A DNA stretch of 37,945 nt from Candidatus Methanoperedens sp. (GTDB taxonomy: Archaea; Halobacteriota; Methanosarcinia; Methanosarcinales; Methanoperedenaceae): NCBI GenBank assembly GCA_026552855.1, contig JAPMTX010000153.1, positions 1-37,945 on the forward strand, in the 5' to 3' direction. A model generated the notes under the pieces. It saw only the letters and a program-made list of their open reading frames with translations, had not been told where the DNA came from and made no database searches. The position numbers and the translations under genes were made by a program. The first letter of the stretch is position 1, and each line of letters opens with the position of its first letter. Positions 8,869 through 18,393 of this stretch are shown here, piece after piece.

Positions 8869-9342
8869 TTATATCTCCTTAACTCCCCGGAATGCGCTCT
8901 TTACGACCAGAATGCCTGTCTCGACATGGAATTCTATCGTCCTTCCGTAGTTCCCCCCCGTGTCGCTGGCTAAGATCGGGATGTTCAGTTCATCAAGTTT
9001 ACGGACCACAGCCTTCACGTTCTTCTCCCCGATGTTCATGTTCTCCCCGAAGCTGAACATGCTCGCTCCGCCCGCTATCTTGGATTCTATCCTGCCCTTC
9101 AGGCATCCCTTCTCAAGCATCTTCTGGAGAGCCAGATCTATCGCCGAGTCGGCAAACTTCATCGGGTTATCCTTGTTCCTCGCTTCCGTTATAGTGGGGA
9201 GAACGACATGAGCCAGGGCGCCCACCCTTCTCACAGGGTCGCGCAATGAGATGCCAACGCAGGAGCCCAGACCTATGGTTATAAGCACAGCAGGGTTATG
9301 AACGACAACAAGGTCTGCTATTCCTACGATTATCTGTTCCAT
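8869..9342 (-). CDS. cheD: Chemoreceptor glutamine deamidase CheD
   Basis: A 157-residue CheD, which deamidates glutamines in chemoreceptors and binds CheC. The catalytic Cys is C28 in GLGSCVGI and the His is H45 in GALAHVVLP; the third part of the active site falls in 'KIAGGASMF'. It is the last gene of the che operon, 12 bases after cheC, the usual partner. The length is standard. Confidence 0.93.
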   Translation of the reverse strand: MEQIIVGIADLVVVHNPAVLITIGLGSCVGISLRDPVRRVGALAHVVLPTITEARNKDNPMKFADSAIDLALQKMLEKGCLKGRIESKIAGGASMFSFGENMNIGEKNVKAVVRKLDELNIPILASDTGGNYGRTIEFHVETGILVVKSAFRGVKEI

Positions 9343-9354
9343 TTTTCTACAACC

Positions 9355-9972
9355 TTATTTGCCAATCAACCTGTTTACTGCGGTCAGTATCTTGGAAAGC
9401 GAGACGGAATCTGTGAAGATGATCATCCTCCCGTCTATTTTTTCCGAGCCCACGGTGAATTCTGTCCTGAGGAACAAAACATCATCGACATCCAGGCTCA
9501 TCATGCCTACTAACTGGTTAATTATAGCATCAGACATATCATATACCTGGTTGGGAGGCGAAAGCCCTATGGCTATTCCCAGGAAATTTGAGAGCGCAGT
9601 GATATACGTGCCGCTCATTATGTTACCGAGTTCCTTCAGCACTGATTGCTCCATCTCATTGAATGTGGCTGTCTCTTCAGCCTGACCCAGTACAAGTTTC
9701 ACCAGAGTTTTCGCACTGTTCCTTGACAGTAAAAATACAAGGAAGCCCTTGGAATCTCCCCTCAGTTCCTGTATGATGCCCACGACAGGATCTGCATTCT
9801 TCACCAGTATTGGTACTTTTATCAGCGGTATTAACTTCAGGTCAGGCAGGGAGATATCCACCTGTTTATTCACCATCTGGGAGAGGGAAGTGGTGGCGTT
9901 CCCGATACCAATATTGCCGACCTCTTTCAGCGCATCGTACTGAAAGTCAGTAAGTGTCTTTATATCCTTCAT
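9355..9972 (-). CDS. cheC: CheY-P phosphatase CheC
   Basis: A 205-residue CheC-family protein with both pseudo-symmetric phosphatase motifs: DALKEVGNIGIGNATTSL (E17 and N20) near the start, and QSVLKELGNIMSGTYITAL in the middle. Keeping both E-x-x-N sites marks an active CheC, which removes phosphate from CheY and is stimulated by CheD. It starts 5 bases after cheR and is followed by cheD, the common archaeal order. Confidence 0.93.
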   Translation of the reverse strand: MKDIKTLTDFQYDALKEVGNIGIGNATTSLSQMVNKQVDISLPDLKLIPLIKVPILVKNADPVVGIIQELRGDSKGFLVFLLSRNSAKTLVKLVLGQAEETATFNEMEQSVLKELGNIMSGTYITALSNFLGIAIGLSPPNQVYDMSDAIINQLVGMMSLDVDDVLFLRTEFTVGSEKIDGRMIIFTDSVSLSKILTAVNRLIGK

Positions 9973-9976
9973 TATT

Positions 9977-10819
9977 TCACCTCTTTTTCTGATAGATTCG
10001 TTCTTTCACATCAACGGGATAGAACAGTTCATCTGCCGGACCGACAAGCGTCTCAGTCTTGCCCATAACAAAATATCCTCCATCGTTCAAAGCCTTGTAA
10101 AAATTCACGTAGAGCCTCTCCTGGAGCGCCTGTTCAAAGTAGATTGTGACATTTCTGCAGAATATAATATCAAAACCAAACATCCTGGGACCCGATATCA
10201 TATCGTGGTACCTGAATTTTACCAGGTCACGGATCTCATCGACTACCTGGTAGGTATAATCCTCTTTTTTATCGAAAAACTTAGAAAGCCTGTCCTGACC
10301 GATTTTCTCAAGCTGTTTAAATTGATAAACTCCCTTCCCTGCTTTCTCAAGTGAATCCTCGTCTATATCCGTGCCGAGAATGGTGAGATCATATCTTTTA
10401 ACCGATATGCCCAGGAACTCCCTGAGCATAATGGCTATTGAGTACGGCTCTTCCCCGTTTGAGCAGCCCGCGCTCCATACCCTTATAGTCCTGTTGTCAC
10501 CCTTGGCTTTAATAAGCTCCGGGAGCGCCGATATTCTGAACGCTTCGTATGTCTCCGGGTTCCTGAACAGTTCCGTAACATTGACTGTCAATGTCTCTTT
10601 TAACTTCTGCGATTCAGTTTCATTCGTTAAAAGAACATTCGCATACTCTTTATAGGATTTTGAACGATTCGCGCGCAGCCTGACAGCAAGCCTTCGTTTA
10701 AGGTGTGCCTGCTTGTAGTCCTCGCAGTTAAAACCTATTTTCCTCTTTATAAGCGCCTTTAATTCCGTAAACTCGCTTTCATCCTCATACGCAGGGAAAG
10801 TATCCGGGTAATCCATCAT
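9977..10819 (-). CDS. cheR: Chemoreceptor glutamate methyltransferase CheR
   Basis: A 280-residue CheR that methylates receptor glutamates using SAM. It has the N-terminal helical domain (about 15-80) with a basic 'HLKRRLAVRLRA' helix, then TVNVTELFRNPETYEAF, the SAM-binding VWSAGCSNGEEPYS, 'LGTDIDEDSLEKA', and IIFCRNVTIYF (the family usually has CRNVLIYF). Its ATG overlaps the cheA stop by four bases (ATGA), so the genes are coupled. A second in-frame ATG follows directly and could also be used. Confidence 0.94.
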   Translation of the reverse strand: MMDYPDTFPAYEDESEFTELKALIKRKIGFNCEDYKQAHLKRRLAVRLRANRSKSYKEYANVLLTNETESQKLKETLTVNVTELFRNPETYEAFRISALPELIKAKGDNRTIRVWSAGCSNGEEPYSIAIMLREFLGISVKRYDLTILGTDIDEDSLEKAGKGVYQFKQLEKIGQDRLSKFFDKKEDYTYQVVDEIRDLVKFRYHDMISGPRMFGFDIIFCRNVTIYFEQALQERLYVNFYKALNDGGYFVMGKTETLVGPADELFYPVDVKERIYQKKR

Positions 10820-12795
10820 AATAAAGTTCCTACATCCAGTATCAGTGCCACGTTCCCGTCCCCAAGTATGGTCGCACCCGCAAAACCCTTAACACCCTTG
10901 AGAAGGCGATTGTCCAGTTTCTTGATTATGACCTCCTGCTGCCCTATGACCTGATCAACCACCATTCCCACGTTGCTGCCCCCGCGCTCAACAACCACCA
11001 CTATCATGTCATCCGAACCATTGTTATTGATGCCGAACAGCTTATGGAGCCTGATAATGGGCAGGACATCGCCCATCATCATTATAACCTCTTCGCCTTT
11101 TATCGTTTTTATCATCTCTTTCTTGATAGCAAGGTCCCTTACGACATTGGTGATAGGGACGGCATAAACGTCTTTTCCGACCTTCACCATCAGCGAATGG
11201 ATGATCGCCACAGTAAGAGGCAGCTTGAGAGTGATATTGGTACCCTCCCCCACCCTGGATTCAAGCCTTACCGCGCCTCCGAGCGCTTCTATCTTCGTCC
11301 TGACGACATCCATTCCCACCCCGCGCCCGGACACATCTGTCACTTTCTCGGCAGTACTGAACCCTGGCAGGAATGATAAGTTAAGCACTTCAGTATCCGT
11401 AAGTTTGGAAACTTCCTCGGCTGTCATTACCCCTTTTGTTACTGCAGCTTCCCGGAACTTCCTGGGATCCATTCCCTTGCCGTCATCATCCGTCTCTATA
11501 ACGACGTAATTTTTCTCTCTCCTTGCGGCTAACTTGATCTTACCTTTTTTGCTCTTACCGCGTTTCTCTCTTTCTTCAGGCAGTTCTACGCCGTGATCAA
11601 CGCAATTCCTGAGTATGTGGACGAGGGGGTCTCCCACTTCATCCAGCACCGTGCGGTCAAGTTCAATGTCGCCGCCTTCCAGGATAAGCTCGATCTCCTT
11701 ACCCTCTTTTTTAGCAAGGTCCCTTACCATCCTCGGGAACCTGTTGAATATCTGCTCTATCGGCACCATCCTGGTCGCCATGATCTCTTCCTGCAGGTCG
11801 TTCGTCAGGCGGTTCAGGCTTGCAAGTGTCTCTTCAAGGTAATCCAGTCTATGATCGCTTGCCAGCTGCATCAGGCGTATCTTGTTAATTACAAGCTCAC
11901 CCACAAGGTTCATCAGCGAATCAAGGCGCTCAATGCCGACGCGCACGCTCTGTACATTTTTAACTGCGGCTCTGCCTGTATCGCTGCTGCATGCTTTCTC
12001 TTCGGCTTTCTTTTTGGCAGAGTTATCACTGCCTGAATCCGCAAGCTTTATTTCCACACCCGCGACATCAGATGTGGTTTTTACAACATCTTCAAGCTTC
12101 TTTGTATCCTCTTTTGTGGAGATTACTACTGAGAACGTCCTCTCAAATTTTTCATCCTCTATATCTTTAAGCGGCGGTTTTGTCTCGATAATATCCCCCA
12201 GCTCTGACAGGTTCCTGAGAATAACGGCAGAACGTGCGGATTTGAGTATACATGATTCATGGAGGTTAATGGTCACGTTAAAAGTACTGCATCCTTTTTC
12301 AGATATTCCCTGGGTGCCGCCCCCGGCTGCATTAACTGCACTCTCAGGAGCCGCCTCTTCATGCTGTATCGTCTCAGGATGTTCTTCTGTGATCTGCTGC
12401 TCTCCGGGAGGGGCTGCCCCTCCTTTAGATAACTGTGCTATCTTTCCTGCCAGCGATGAGATATCGAACTGTGAAGAATTCTCAGGCACCTCAACCATCT
12501 TCTCAAGCATATCCAGAGCCTCAAAAAGAGTATCGATCGCTGCCGTATCAAGCACCATCTCGTTCTTGCGCACTTTGTCCATCAGGTTCTCCATATCATG
12601 GGTAAGCTCTGCGATATTGGAATAACCCATGGTCGCTGACATGCCCTTCAGAGTATGGGCTGCCCTGAACATCACATTGATTGTTTCACTGTTTTTTGGA
12701 TCTTTCTCAAGGTTCAGAAGCGCATCGTTCATTGATTGAAGATGTTCTGCCGCTTCTACCGCATACATCTCTTTATATTCGGACATGTCGTTCAT
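10816..12795 (-). CDS. cheA: Chemotaxis histidine kinase CheA
   Basis: A 659-residue CheA, the receptor-controlled kinase that phosphorylates CheY and CheB. Domains in order: P1/HPt with the phospho-accepting H47 in AAHTLKGMSATMG; a linker rich in E, P and A (about 125-165); a P2-like domain (about 165-260); the P3 dimerisation helices; the P4 ATPase with N box LRNCVDHGVE, G1 DDDGKGMD and G2 SGRGVGMDVV; and the C-terminal CheW-like P5 (from about 525). A GGGGAT ribosome-binding site lies 5 bases before the ATG. The gene is 9 bases after cheB and overlaps cheR. Confidence 0.96.
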   Translation of the reverse strand: MNDMSEYKEMYAVEAAEHLQSMNDALLNLEKDPKNSETINVMFRAAHTLKGMSATMGYSNIAELTHDMENLMDKVRKNEMVLDTAAIDTLFEALDMLEKMVEVPENSSQFDISSLAGKIAQLSKGGAAPPGEQQITEEHPETIQHEEAAPESAVNAAGGGTQGISEKGCSTFNVTINLHESCILKSARSAVILRNLSELGDIIETKPPLKDIEDEKFERTFSVVISTKEDTKKLEDVVKTTSDVAGVEIKLADSGSDNSAKKKAEEKACSSDTGRAAVKNVQSVRVGIERLDSLMNLVGELVINKIRLMQLASDHRLDYLEETLASLNRLTNDLQEEIMATRMVPIEQIFNRFPRMVRDLAKKEGKEIELILEGGDIELDRTVLDEVGDPLVHILRNCVDHGVELPEEREKRGKSKKGKIKLAARREKNYVVIETDDDGKGMDPRKFREAAVTKGVMTAEEVSKLTDTEVLNLSFLPGFSTAEKVTDVSGRGVGMDVVRTKIEALGGAVRLESRVGEGTNITLKLPLTVAIIHSLMVKVGKDVYAVPITNVVRDLAIKKEMIKTIKGEEVIMMMGDVLPIIRLHKLFGINNNGSDDMIVVVVERGGSNVGMVVDQVIGQQEVIIKKLDNRLLKGVKGFAGATILGDGNVALILDVGTLL

Positions 12796-12804
12796 AAATA
12801 TCCC

Positions 12805-13914
12805 CTATGCCATTTGCACAATACCCTCGGCTATTTTATTTATAGGTAAAATATAATCAGCCAGTTTTCGCTCTATTACAGACTTGGGCATGCCGTAGAC
12901 GACACAGGTGGATTCATCCTCTGCTATTACCCTGCCGCCTGCGGATTTCAGATTTTTGATGCCTTCAGATCCGTCAGAGCCCATACCCGTAAGTATAACA
13001 CCGACAGCTTTATCCCCGTATATCGGCGCCACGGAGTTGAGAAGAACATCTACAGAGGGACGGACGCCCTGTACCCTCTCCCCTTTCGTCAGTGCAATAA
13101 CCTCTTTCAATTCGCCGTTCTTTTTCTGCTGCTTTACGATCATGTGGAAATCACCAGGGGCTATAAAGACCGTGCCCGGTTCCACTATGTCCCCATCCTC
13201 AGCTTCCCTTACTTTTACCATTGACTGGCTGTTCAAACGCTCTGCCAGCGATTTGGTGAACCCCGGAGGCATATGCTGCACCACAAGAACCGCTGCATCG
13301 AACCTGGAAGGAAGCAGGGGTATGACCTGCTGCAGGGCTCTTGGTCCCCCGGTAGAAGAGCCTATCACTATGACCTTCTGGGACTTTGTTTTTCTTGGCG
13401 GCTCAGCTTTCTGTTTTTTATCCGTTTCCTCAATAGAGCTGTCGAGAAAATCAAACAGCAGTTTCTTACCCACAGTCTCTTTTTTATCCGCATCCTCGAT
13501 GAAACCCAGCTTTTGTACCCCCACACTGGCTGCAGCTTTTACTTTTTTTATCAGTTCCTCCTTTATGTTGACCATATCGCGGCTTATCTCCCCGGAAGGT
13601 TTAACTATAAAATCCACGGCTCCGTACTGGAATGATGTAATAGTGACATCAGTGGAGTTCGCGGCTGAAAGCATAATAACTGGCGTAGGACATTCGCTCA
13701 TTATGTAACCGAGCGCCTGCAGCCCGTCAAGCACAGGCATCTCAATATCCATGGTCACAACATCAGGTTTTAACCGCACCGTCTTTTCTATTGCGTCCAG
13801 CCCGTTCTTCGCCCTGCCGACCACCTCTATATCAGGGCTTGATGCAAGAATATCGCTGGTGACCTTACGCATAAATGCCGAGTCATCCACAACAAGTACT
13901 CTTATCCGGGACAT
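12805..13914 (-). CDS. cheB: Chemotaxis response regulator / methylesterase CheB
   Basis: A 369-residue CheB. The N-terminal receiver has the D10-D11 acidic pair, phosphoacceptor D56 in VVTMDIEMP, and 'VDFIVKPSG' with the conserved Lys. A linker (about 125-175) is rich in K, D and E. The C-terminal methylesterase/deamidase has the catalytic Ser in GSSTGGPRA, His in QHMPPGFT and Asp in GMGSDGSEG. It removes methyl groups from receptor glutamates. An AGGAT ribosome-binding site precedes the ATG; the gene lies 13 bases after cheY. Confidence 0.96.
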   Translation of the reverse strand: MSRIRVLVVDDSAFMRKVTSDILASSPDIEVVGRAKNGLDAIEKTVRLKPDVVTMDIEMPVLDGLQALGYIMSECPTPVIMLSAANSTDVTITSFQYGAVDFIVKPSGEISRDMVNIKEELIKKVKAAASVGVQKLGFIEDADKKETVGKKLLFDFLDSSIEETDKKQKAEPPRKTKSQKVIVIGSSTGGPRALQQVIPLLPSRFDAAVLVVQHMPPGFTKSLAERLNSQSMVKVREAEDGDIVEPGTVFIAPGDFHMIVKQQKKNGELKEVIALTKGERVQGVRPSVDVLLNSVAPIYGDKAVGVILTGMGSDGSEGIKNLKSAGGRVIAEDESTCVVYGMPKSVIERKLADYILPINKIAEGIVQMA

Positions 13915-13927
13915 CGCAAAGATCCTG

Positions 13928-14284
13928 TTACATGTTCTTTGAGACGACTTCCATTACTTTTGCGGCATCAAACGGCTTGACGATAAAATCCCTGGCGCCG
14001 ATCTTAATGGCGTCATTAACGACCGTCTGCTGACCTATCGAGCTGCACATTACCACCTTTGCACCCTTATCGAACGAGATTATTTGCTTCAGGCACTCGA
14101 TCCCGTCGATATTGGGCATCACGATATCAAGTAATACAAGATTTGGTTTATGTTCCTTATACTTGGCTACCCCGTCAGCACCATCGACCGCTTCTACTAA
14201 CTCGTTTCCCGTAGGCGCAAGTATCTTTTTGAGCATCATGCGCATGAACGCCGCATCATCTACTATCAATATTTTACCTGACAT
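13928..14284 (-). CDS. cheY: Chemotaxis response regulator CheY
   Basis: A 118-residue single-domain receiver with all the key residues: D9-D10, phosphoacceptor D53 in LVLLDIVMP, S81-S82 in VMCSSIG, and K103 in FIVKPF. In archaea CheY-P acts on the archaellum switch through adaptors rather than on FliM. It is the first gene of the che operon, with a strong GGGAGG ribosome-binding site and its own copy of the motility promoter element about 73 bases upstream. Confidence 0.94.
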   Translation of the reverse strand: MSGKILIVDDAAFMRMMLKKILAPTGNELVEAVDGADGVAKYKEHKPNLVLLDIVMPNIDGIECLKQIISFDKGAKVVMCSSIGQQTVVNDAIKIGARDFIVKPFDAAKVMEVVSKNM

Positions 14285-14356
14285 TTTTCCTCCCTCTTCT
14301 ATTTAGATATTATTATAAGACTACTTTTCATATACTGTTAATTCCTGCCACATATG

Positions 14357-14384
14357 TATAAACAGAGGTGTGATATTGGTGTGA
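14357..14384 (-). promoter_or_regulatory. Motility promoter element upstream of the cheY-D operon
   Basis: On the coding strand, TCACA (14380-14384), 6 bases, TCACA (14369-14373), 6 bases, then the TATA hexamer TTTATA (14357-14362). It lies in the arlJ-cheY gap, giving the chemotaxis operon its own promoter and a leader of about 45-50 bases. The spacing is identical to eight other copies in the window. Confidence 0.85.
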
Positions 14385-14393
14385 TGCGTATCC

Positions 14394-16052
14394 TCATATC
14401 GCTCCCTGGAGCAGCGGACCCATCGCGCGTGTCGTGATTTCTGCCGTTATCGCCGAGACCCATACAAGCCCCACAAAATGGGTATAGGTATTAAAATGGT
14501 GACCGCCGTCCACTACCCTGATAAGCATTGCGGAGATGAGCGAATGACCGACCATCATAAACATTATCATGGTAGACAGCATCCCTATATCAGTATGGGC
14601 AACGCTTGAGATCGATATGCCGATATCAACATCAGGGACGGTAATATTAGAGAAAAGGTTCCCCAGCATCGAAAGTATGGATATTGAGAGGAACATGGTG
14701 GCGCCGATACCTGCTGTTAACCCGTAGAGGACGCCTGTCAGGCTTGAAGCGCTGCTGTACCTCAATTTCCGCATTGAAAGGATATACATGAAATTCTGGT
14801 TGATAATATCACCTATGACCGCGGGTTTTCCTCCCACGTCGGTCCCTTCCACGAACATAGTCGCGAACCGCTCGATCAGGTTGCTTCCTGCGCCTGCAGC
14901 GAAATGCTCCCATGCTTTCCTTTTATTGACCCTGGATTTCAGCCGCTTGTACAGGTTCAATATGTTAGCTGAAAGAGGACCGAAATCATGGGAAATCAGC
15001 TCTTTTAATGATTCCATGATAAGACCGCTCCTTGAGCCAGCCGCACCCCCCAGTGAACGGATGAAGGCGCCGAAATTGTTATCGTACCTTTTGATCTTGT
15101 TCTCCTCCTGCCTTGCTATTAAGCCGGTGATCAACAGAGGAGTTAAAGAGACTGCGAACATGATCGTAGTGGGAAGCTCAGCATAAGCGATCAGGATGCC
15201 GGTGAGAAGTATGCATAACGATAAAGATACGGGCATCGACCACTTGATCCTGCTGTCAGCCATAGTCTCGATCTCAAGTGTATGCCATATCCTGTCCGTA
15301 GGCACCCGGGATTTTGCATACGTCAGCAGCCCGAATTCAGTGCCAAGGAAAATGAGTATAGCGCCTGCAAGGAGCAAGGTGGCGTCCGAACCCGTTATTA
15401 TGGGTACGATGATCGCGAACGCCACTATCATAATGAGGGACATGCCCATCGAGATGAATATTTCTTTTATGCTCTCAATACCGTTCAGCGAATCCTTGTA
15501 CATGGTCATGAAATCGTTCATCACTACTTCCTGCTCTGAGATGATGAACCTGTCAAAATCCTCTCCTGCCTGTACAGCATGCGCCATCCTGTCAAGGAAA
15601 TCCGAGAAAAGCACTGAAGGCGTGCGCTTACCTATAAAGCGGCAGGCTGCAGGAAAATTGAGATGCCAGTAGCGGATAAGCGCGTATATTCTTCCTGTTT
15701 CCTTAGCCAGGTATCCGTAGGCTTCATTCTTTGACAGCAGCAGCAGGATATCTATCCTTGTCATCTGCGAAGTGGCAAGGACACCCATATGCGTGATGTA
15801 ATAGTGGATATTATTGTCTATCTGTTTCTTTTTCCCCTCAAGGCTGGATAACGGGAACACAATGACCATAGCCAGCAGAGCAAAAGGAACAAGCATAATA
15901 GCCATCAACATAGGTCCCTCCATCAAGGACGGAGCAATGATGATCATGAGGAAAGGGAAGATAACCGCCAGTACGGTTACAGGGACGACGAAATTTTTAA
16001 TATATTTATTTTTCGGTATGCCAAGGCAGTGGAATATGACCTTTTGATCCAT
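14394..16052 (-). CDS. arlJ: Archaellum membrane platform protein ArlJ (FlaJ)
   Basis: The 552-residue product is the polytopic platform of the archaellum motor, on which the ArlI ATPase works. It has about nine hydrophobic helices: two at 22-70, several in the middle (about 205-320) and four in the last 150 residues, separating two cytoplasmic T2SSF-like domains. One of these carries 'SDFLDRMAHAVQAGEDFDRFI' and the other 'SGLIMESLKELISHDFGPLS'. Its ATG overlaps the arlI stop by one base and a GAGG ribosome-binding site is present. It is the last arl gene here. Confidence 0.93.
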   Translation of the reverse strand: MDQKVIFHCLGIPKNKYIKNFVVPVTVLAVIFPFLMIIIAPSLMEGPMLMAIMLVPFALLAMVIVFPLSSLEGKKKQIDNNIHYYITHMGVLATSQMTRIDILLLLSKNEAYGYLAKETGRIYALIRYWHLNFPAACRFIGKRTPSVLFSDFLDRMAHAVQAGEDFDRFIISEQEVVMNDFMTMYKDSLNGIESIKEIFISMGMSLIMIVAFAIIVPIITGSDATLLLAGAILIFLGTEFGLLTYAKSRVPTDRIWHTLEIETMADSRIKWSMPVSLSLCILLTGILIAYAELPTTIMFAVSLTPLLITGLIARQEENKIKRYDNNFGAFIRSLGGAAGSRSGLIMESLKELISHDFGPLSANILNLYKRLKSRVNKRKAWEHFAAGAGSNLIERFATMFVEGTDVGGKPAVIGDIINQNFMYILSMRKLRYSSASSLTGVLYGLTAGIGATMFLSISILSMLGNLFSNITVPDVDIGISISSVAHTDIGMLSTMIMFMMVGHSLISAMLIRVVDGGHHFNTYTHFVGLVWVSAITAEITTRAMGPLLQGAI

Positions 16053-17695
16053 TAAACCTCAAACGGTATACCATCAAGACCTTTAGCCTGGTAGTTCCAG
16101 ATGATATCACGTACTTTATAGTAATCCAGGATGTTTTCTTCTACCATCCTGTTAAGAATCTTTGAGCGCAGCGATAGTTCATCGTAGACCATGCGCTTAT
16201 CATCGTATCCCAGCCTGGTCGCAACTTTATCAAGGATAAAGCTGTTATTCTGCCCCCTGAAGCGGTGCTTATCAAGGGTGAAATCCCATTCAAAGACCGC
16301 ACGCGTTATCACGCCTCCCGCTTCCTCCAGGTATCCCTCTATCTCCTCGACCGAAGTGCAGCGCCGGAGGAATTTACCTTTCCTGTATATCGCCTGGAGG
16401 ATAAGGGCGGCGTTGAGGTTATCCGCGAACGTCACAGGGATGTTGATAGGTTCACCTGTCAGGCGCTGGATGAGTTTTTTAACCGACGAGGCATGGAACG
16501 TAGCCAGCACGGCATGTCCTGTCTGCATTGCCTGGAAAGCTACTGCGCCCTCTTCACCCCTGATCTCACCGACTATGATGTAATTAGGTCTTGACCGCAG
16601 AGCGACCTTGAGCAGGGTGAATGTATCCACCTGTGACTCTTTCGGACCCTCTTCACGGGTGATTAACTGCTGCCAGGCAGCCTGGGGAGGAGATACTTCT
16701 GCCGTATTCTCTACTGTATACATTTTAGACTTGCGGTTTATGAAAGGTAGTGCGGCATTGAGCATGGTAGTCTTACCGCTTGCTGTCTCGCCGCTGAAGA
16801 AGATGCTCATCTGGTTCTCAAGAAGAAGCCAGAGATACGAAGCCAGGTTCCCGTCAATGCTTCCCCACTTGATAAGCTGGGTGATGCTGGCAGGGATTTC
16901 CATGAATTTCCTCAGTGTAAAACTTGAGCCCTTTCTGCTGATATCAGTACTGTATATAGCGTTAAGCCGGGTGCCGTCGGGAAGCGTCCCGTCTATGATC
17001 GGGCGCGCGTCACTGACAGGTCTCCCGATCCTTTCTCCTATCGTATGGATCCAGTGACCCAGGTAATCCTGGCTGCCGAAGGTTAAATTGGTATGGAGCA
17101 TTCCCAGGATCTTGTGGACAACAAACACCCCGCTTACCCCGATGCTGTGGATATCCTCAAGGTATGGGTCCCGTATAACCGGTTCGATGGGTCCCTGTCC
17201 TATGATGTTCCTCTCAAGGTAGTAAGATATCTTATCAAATTCCTCATGCGACAGGGGAATTTGCTTTTCTCCCAGCAGCGCATCCAGGAAATTCATTTTT
17301 AATATTTTCCCTTCGACATGCACGGAATCGTTTAAAAGTTTCATCATAAGTTTTCTGAGCTGTTCCTCATTCTCAGGCACGATTTCGTCTGCCGCCCTCT
17401 CAAGGATGGAATCCATTATCTGGCTGTATTTTTTCTGTTCCTGCTCTGTCATCATCGGCTCTATTGCGATATACTGGATCTCCCTGGTTGTTTTATCGCC
17501 TTTCAGATGTATGAATATCGGGTCGCCCACAGGGTAGATGATGGATGGCACAGGAATATCGACAATATCCTTTGATAATTTCGGGAAGAAGTCGGGCATG
17601 ATCCCGGTCTCTTTCTTATAGTTATCAATATACTCTTTTAGATGCGGGTTCCTTGCGATCGCTTCTTCAAACTTGTCATCCAGGATTATCACCAT
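16052..17695 (-). CDS. arlI: Archaellum motor/assembly ATPase ArlI (FlaI)
   Basis: A 547-residue secretion-type hexameric ATPase that powers archaellum assembly and rotation. The N-terminal domain (1-about 280) contains the DARPIIDGTLPDGTRLNA block. Walker A is SGETASGKTT (301-310), the Walker B/Asp-box region is YIIVGEIRGEEG (372-383), and the His box is around G393-H394 and F400-H401. It sits between arlH and arlJ. The ATG lies almost on the arlH stop with only AAGG just before it, so the exact start is a little uncertain (GTG at codon 2 is possible). Confidence 0.95.
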   Translation of the reverse strand: MVIILDDKFEEAIARNPHLKEYIDNYKKETGIMPDFFPKLSKDIVDIPVPSIIYPVGDPIFIHLKGDKTTREIQYIAIEPMMTEQEQKKYSQIMDSILERAADEIVPENEEQLRKLMMKLLNDSVHVEGKILKMNFLDALLGEKQIPLSHEEFDKISYYLERNIIGQGPIEPVIRDPYLEDIHSIGVSGVFVVHKILGMLHTNLTFGSQDYLGHWIHTIGERIGRPVSDARPIIDGTLPDGTRLNAIYSTDISRKGSSFTLRKFMEIPASITQLIKWGSIDGNLASYLWLLLENQMSIFFSGETASGKTTMLNAALPFINRKSKMYTVENTAEVSPPQAAWQQLITREEGPKESQVDTFTLLKVALRSRPNYIIVGEIRGEEGAVAFQAMQTGHAVLATFHASSVKKLIQRLTGEPINIPVTFADNLNAALILQAIYRKGKFLRRCTSVEEIEGYLEEAGGVITRAVFEWDFTLDKHRFRGQNNSFILDKVATRLGYDDKRMVYDELSLRSKILNRMVEENILDYYKVRDIIWNYQAKGLDGIPFEV

Positions 17696-17697
17696 CC

Positions 17698-18390
17698 TTA
17701 CGAGATTCCGGATATGTCTATCATTACCCCGGATCTAGACTCAACCTTGAAACCGAACATGCTCCCGACCTGGAACTCGGGACGAGCATACTTATTTATT
17801 ATTACTGTCCTTCGGATCTCGGTCCCGATCTGTCGGATCTTGAGCGTAAGAAACACCTCGGCAGCATCCTTGAATTCGGTAGTTATGCCGGAAGGAAGCT
17901 CTGTGCTGTCCATGGTCAGGACAATAGTTTTCTGTACTCCGGTTAATTTTTTGAAAAATGATATAAGCTCTAGGCTTTTCTCTGCCTCGGTACTGTAGCG
18001 TATGAGCGCGGAAAGCGTATCTATTATAATGATATCTTTCTCGAAAAGACCCGCAGCGCCCATAAGCCGCTGGATGAAATCGATCCTGGGCTTGGATTCC
18101 TTAAGCAGAGGATACGCAGGGATATAAAGGAGTTCTCCTTTTAACAGCTTGATACCTATGGGGTAATCGAGGGAATTCATCTGGCGGATAAAATTTTTTG
18201 TAGTTAACTGCGTTGAAACATATGTAACCGTGTTCTTGTTGTCCAGAAGACCAAATGCGAACCGCTGGCAGAGGGCGCTCTTCCCGCTCCCGTTAGGACC
18301 GTCGATCAAAACCAGGGCGCCCTTGGGGAAGCCTCCGCCGAGCATCTGGTTTATTTCATCCCTGTCAAGTGCAAACGAATATACTACCAT
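17698..18390 (-). CDS. arlH: Archaellum ATP-binding protein ArlH (FlaH)
   Basis: A 230-residue RecA/KaiC-like protein that binds ATP without clear turnover and docks to ArlI/ArlJ in the motor. Walker A is GPNGSGKS (31-38), and the Walker B strand IIIID ends at D124. Length and order (arlG-arlH-arlI) are standard. Three bases separate it from arlG and two from arlI. The ribosome-binding site is weak, so coupled translation is likely. Confidence 0.94.
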   Translation of the reverse strand: MVVYSFALDRDEINQMLGGGFPKGALVLIDGPNGSGKSALCQRFAFGLLDNKNTVTYVSTQLTTKNFIRQMNSLDYPIGIKLLKGELLYIPAYPLLKESKPRIDFIQRLMGAAGLFEKDIIIIDTLSALIRYSTEAEKSLELISFFKKLTGVQKTIVLTMDSTELPSGITTEFKDAAEVFLTLKIRQIGTEIRRTVIINKYARPEFQVGSMFGFKVESRSGVMIDISGIS

Positions 18391-18393
18391 ATT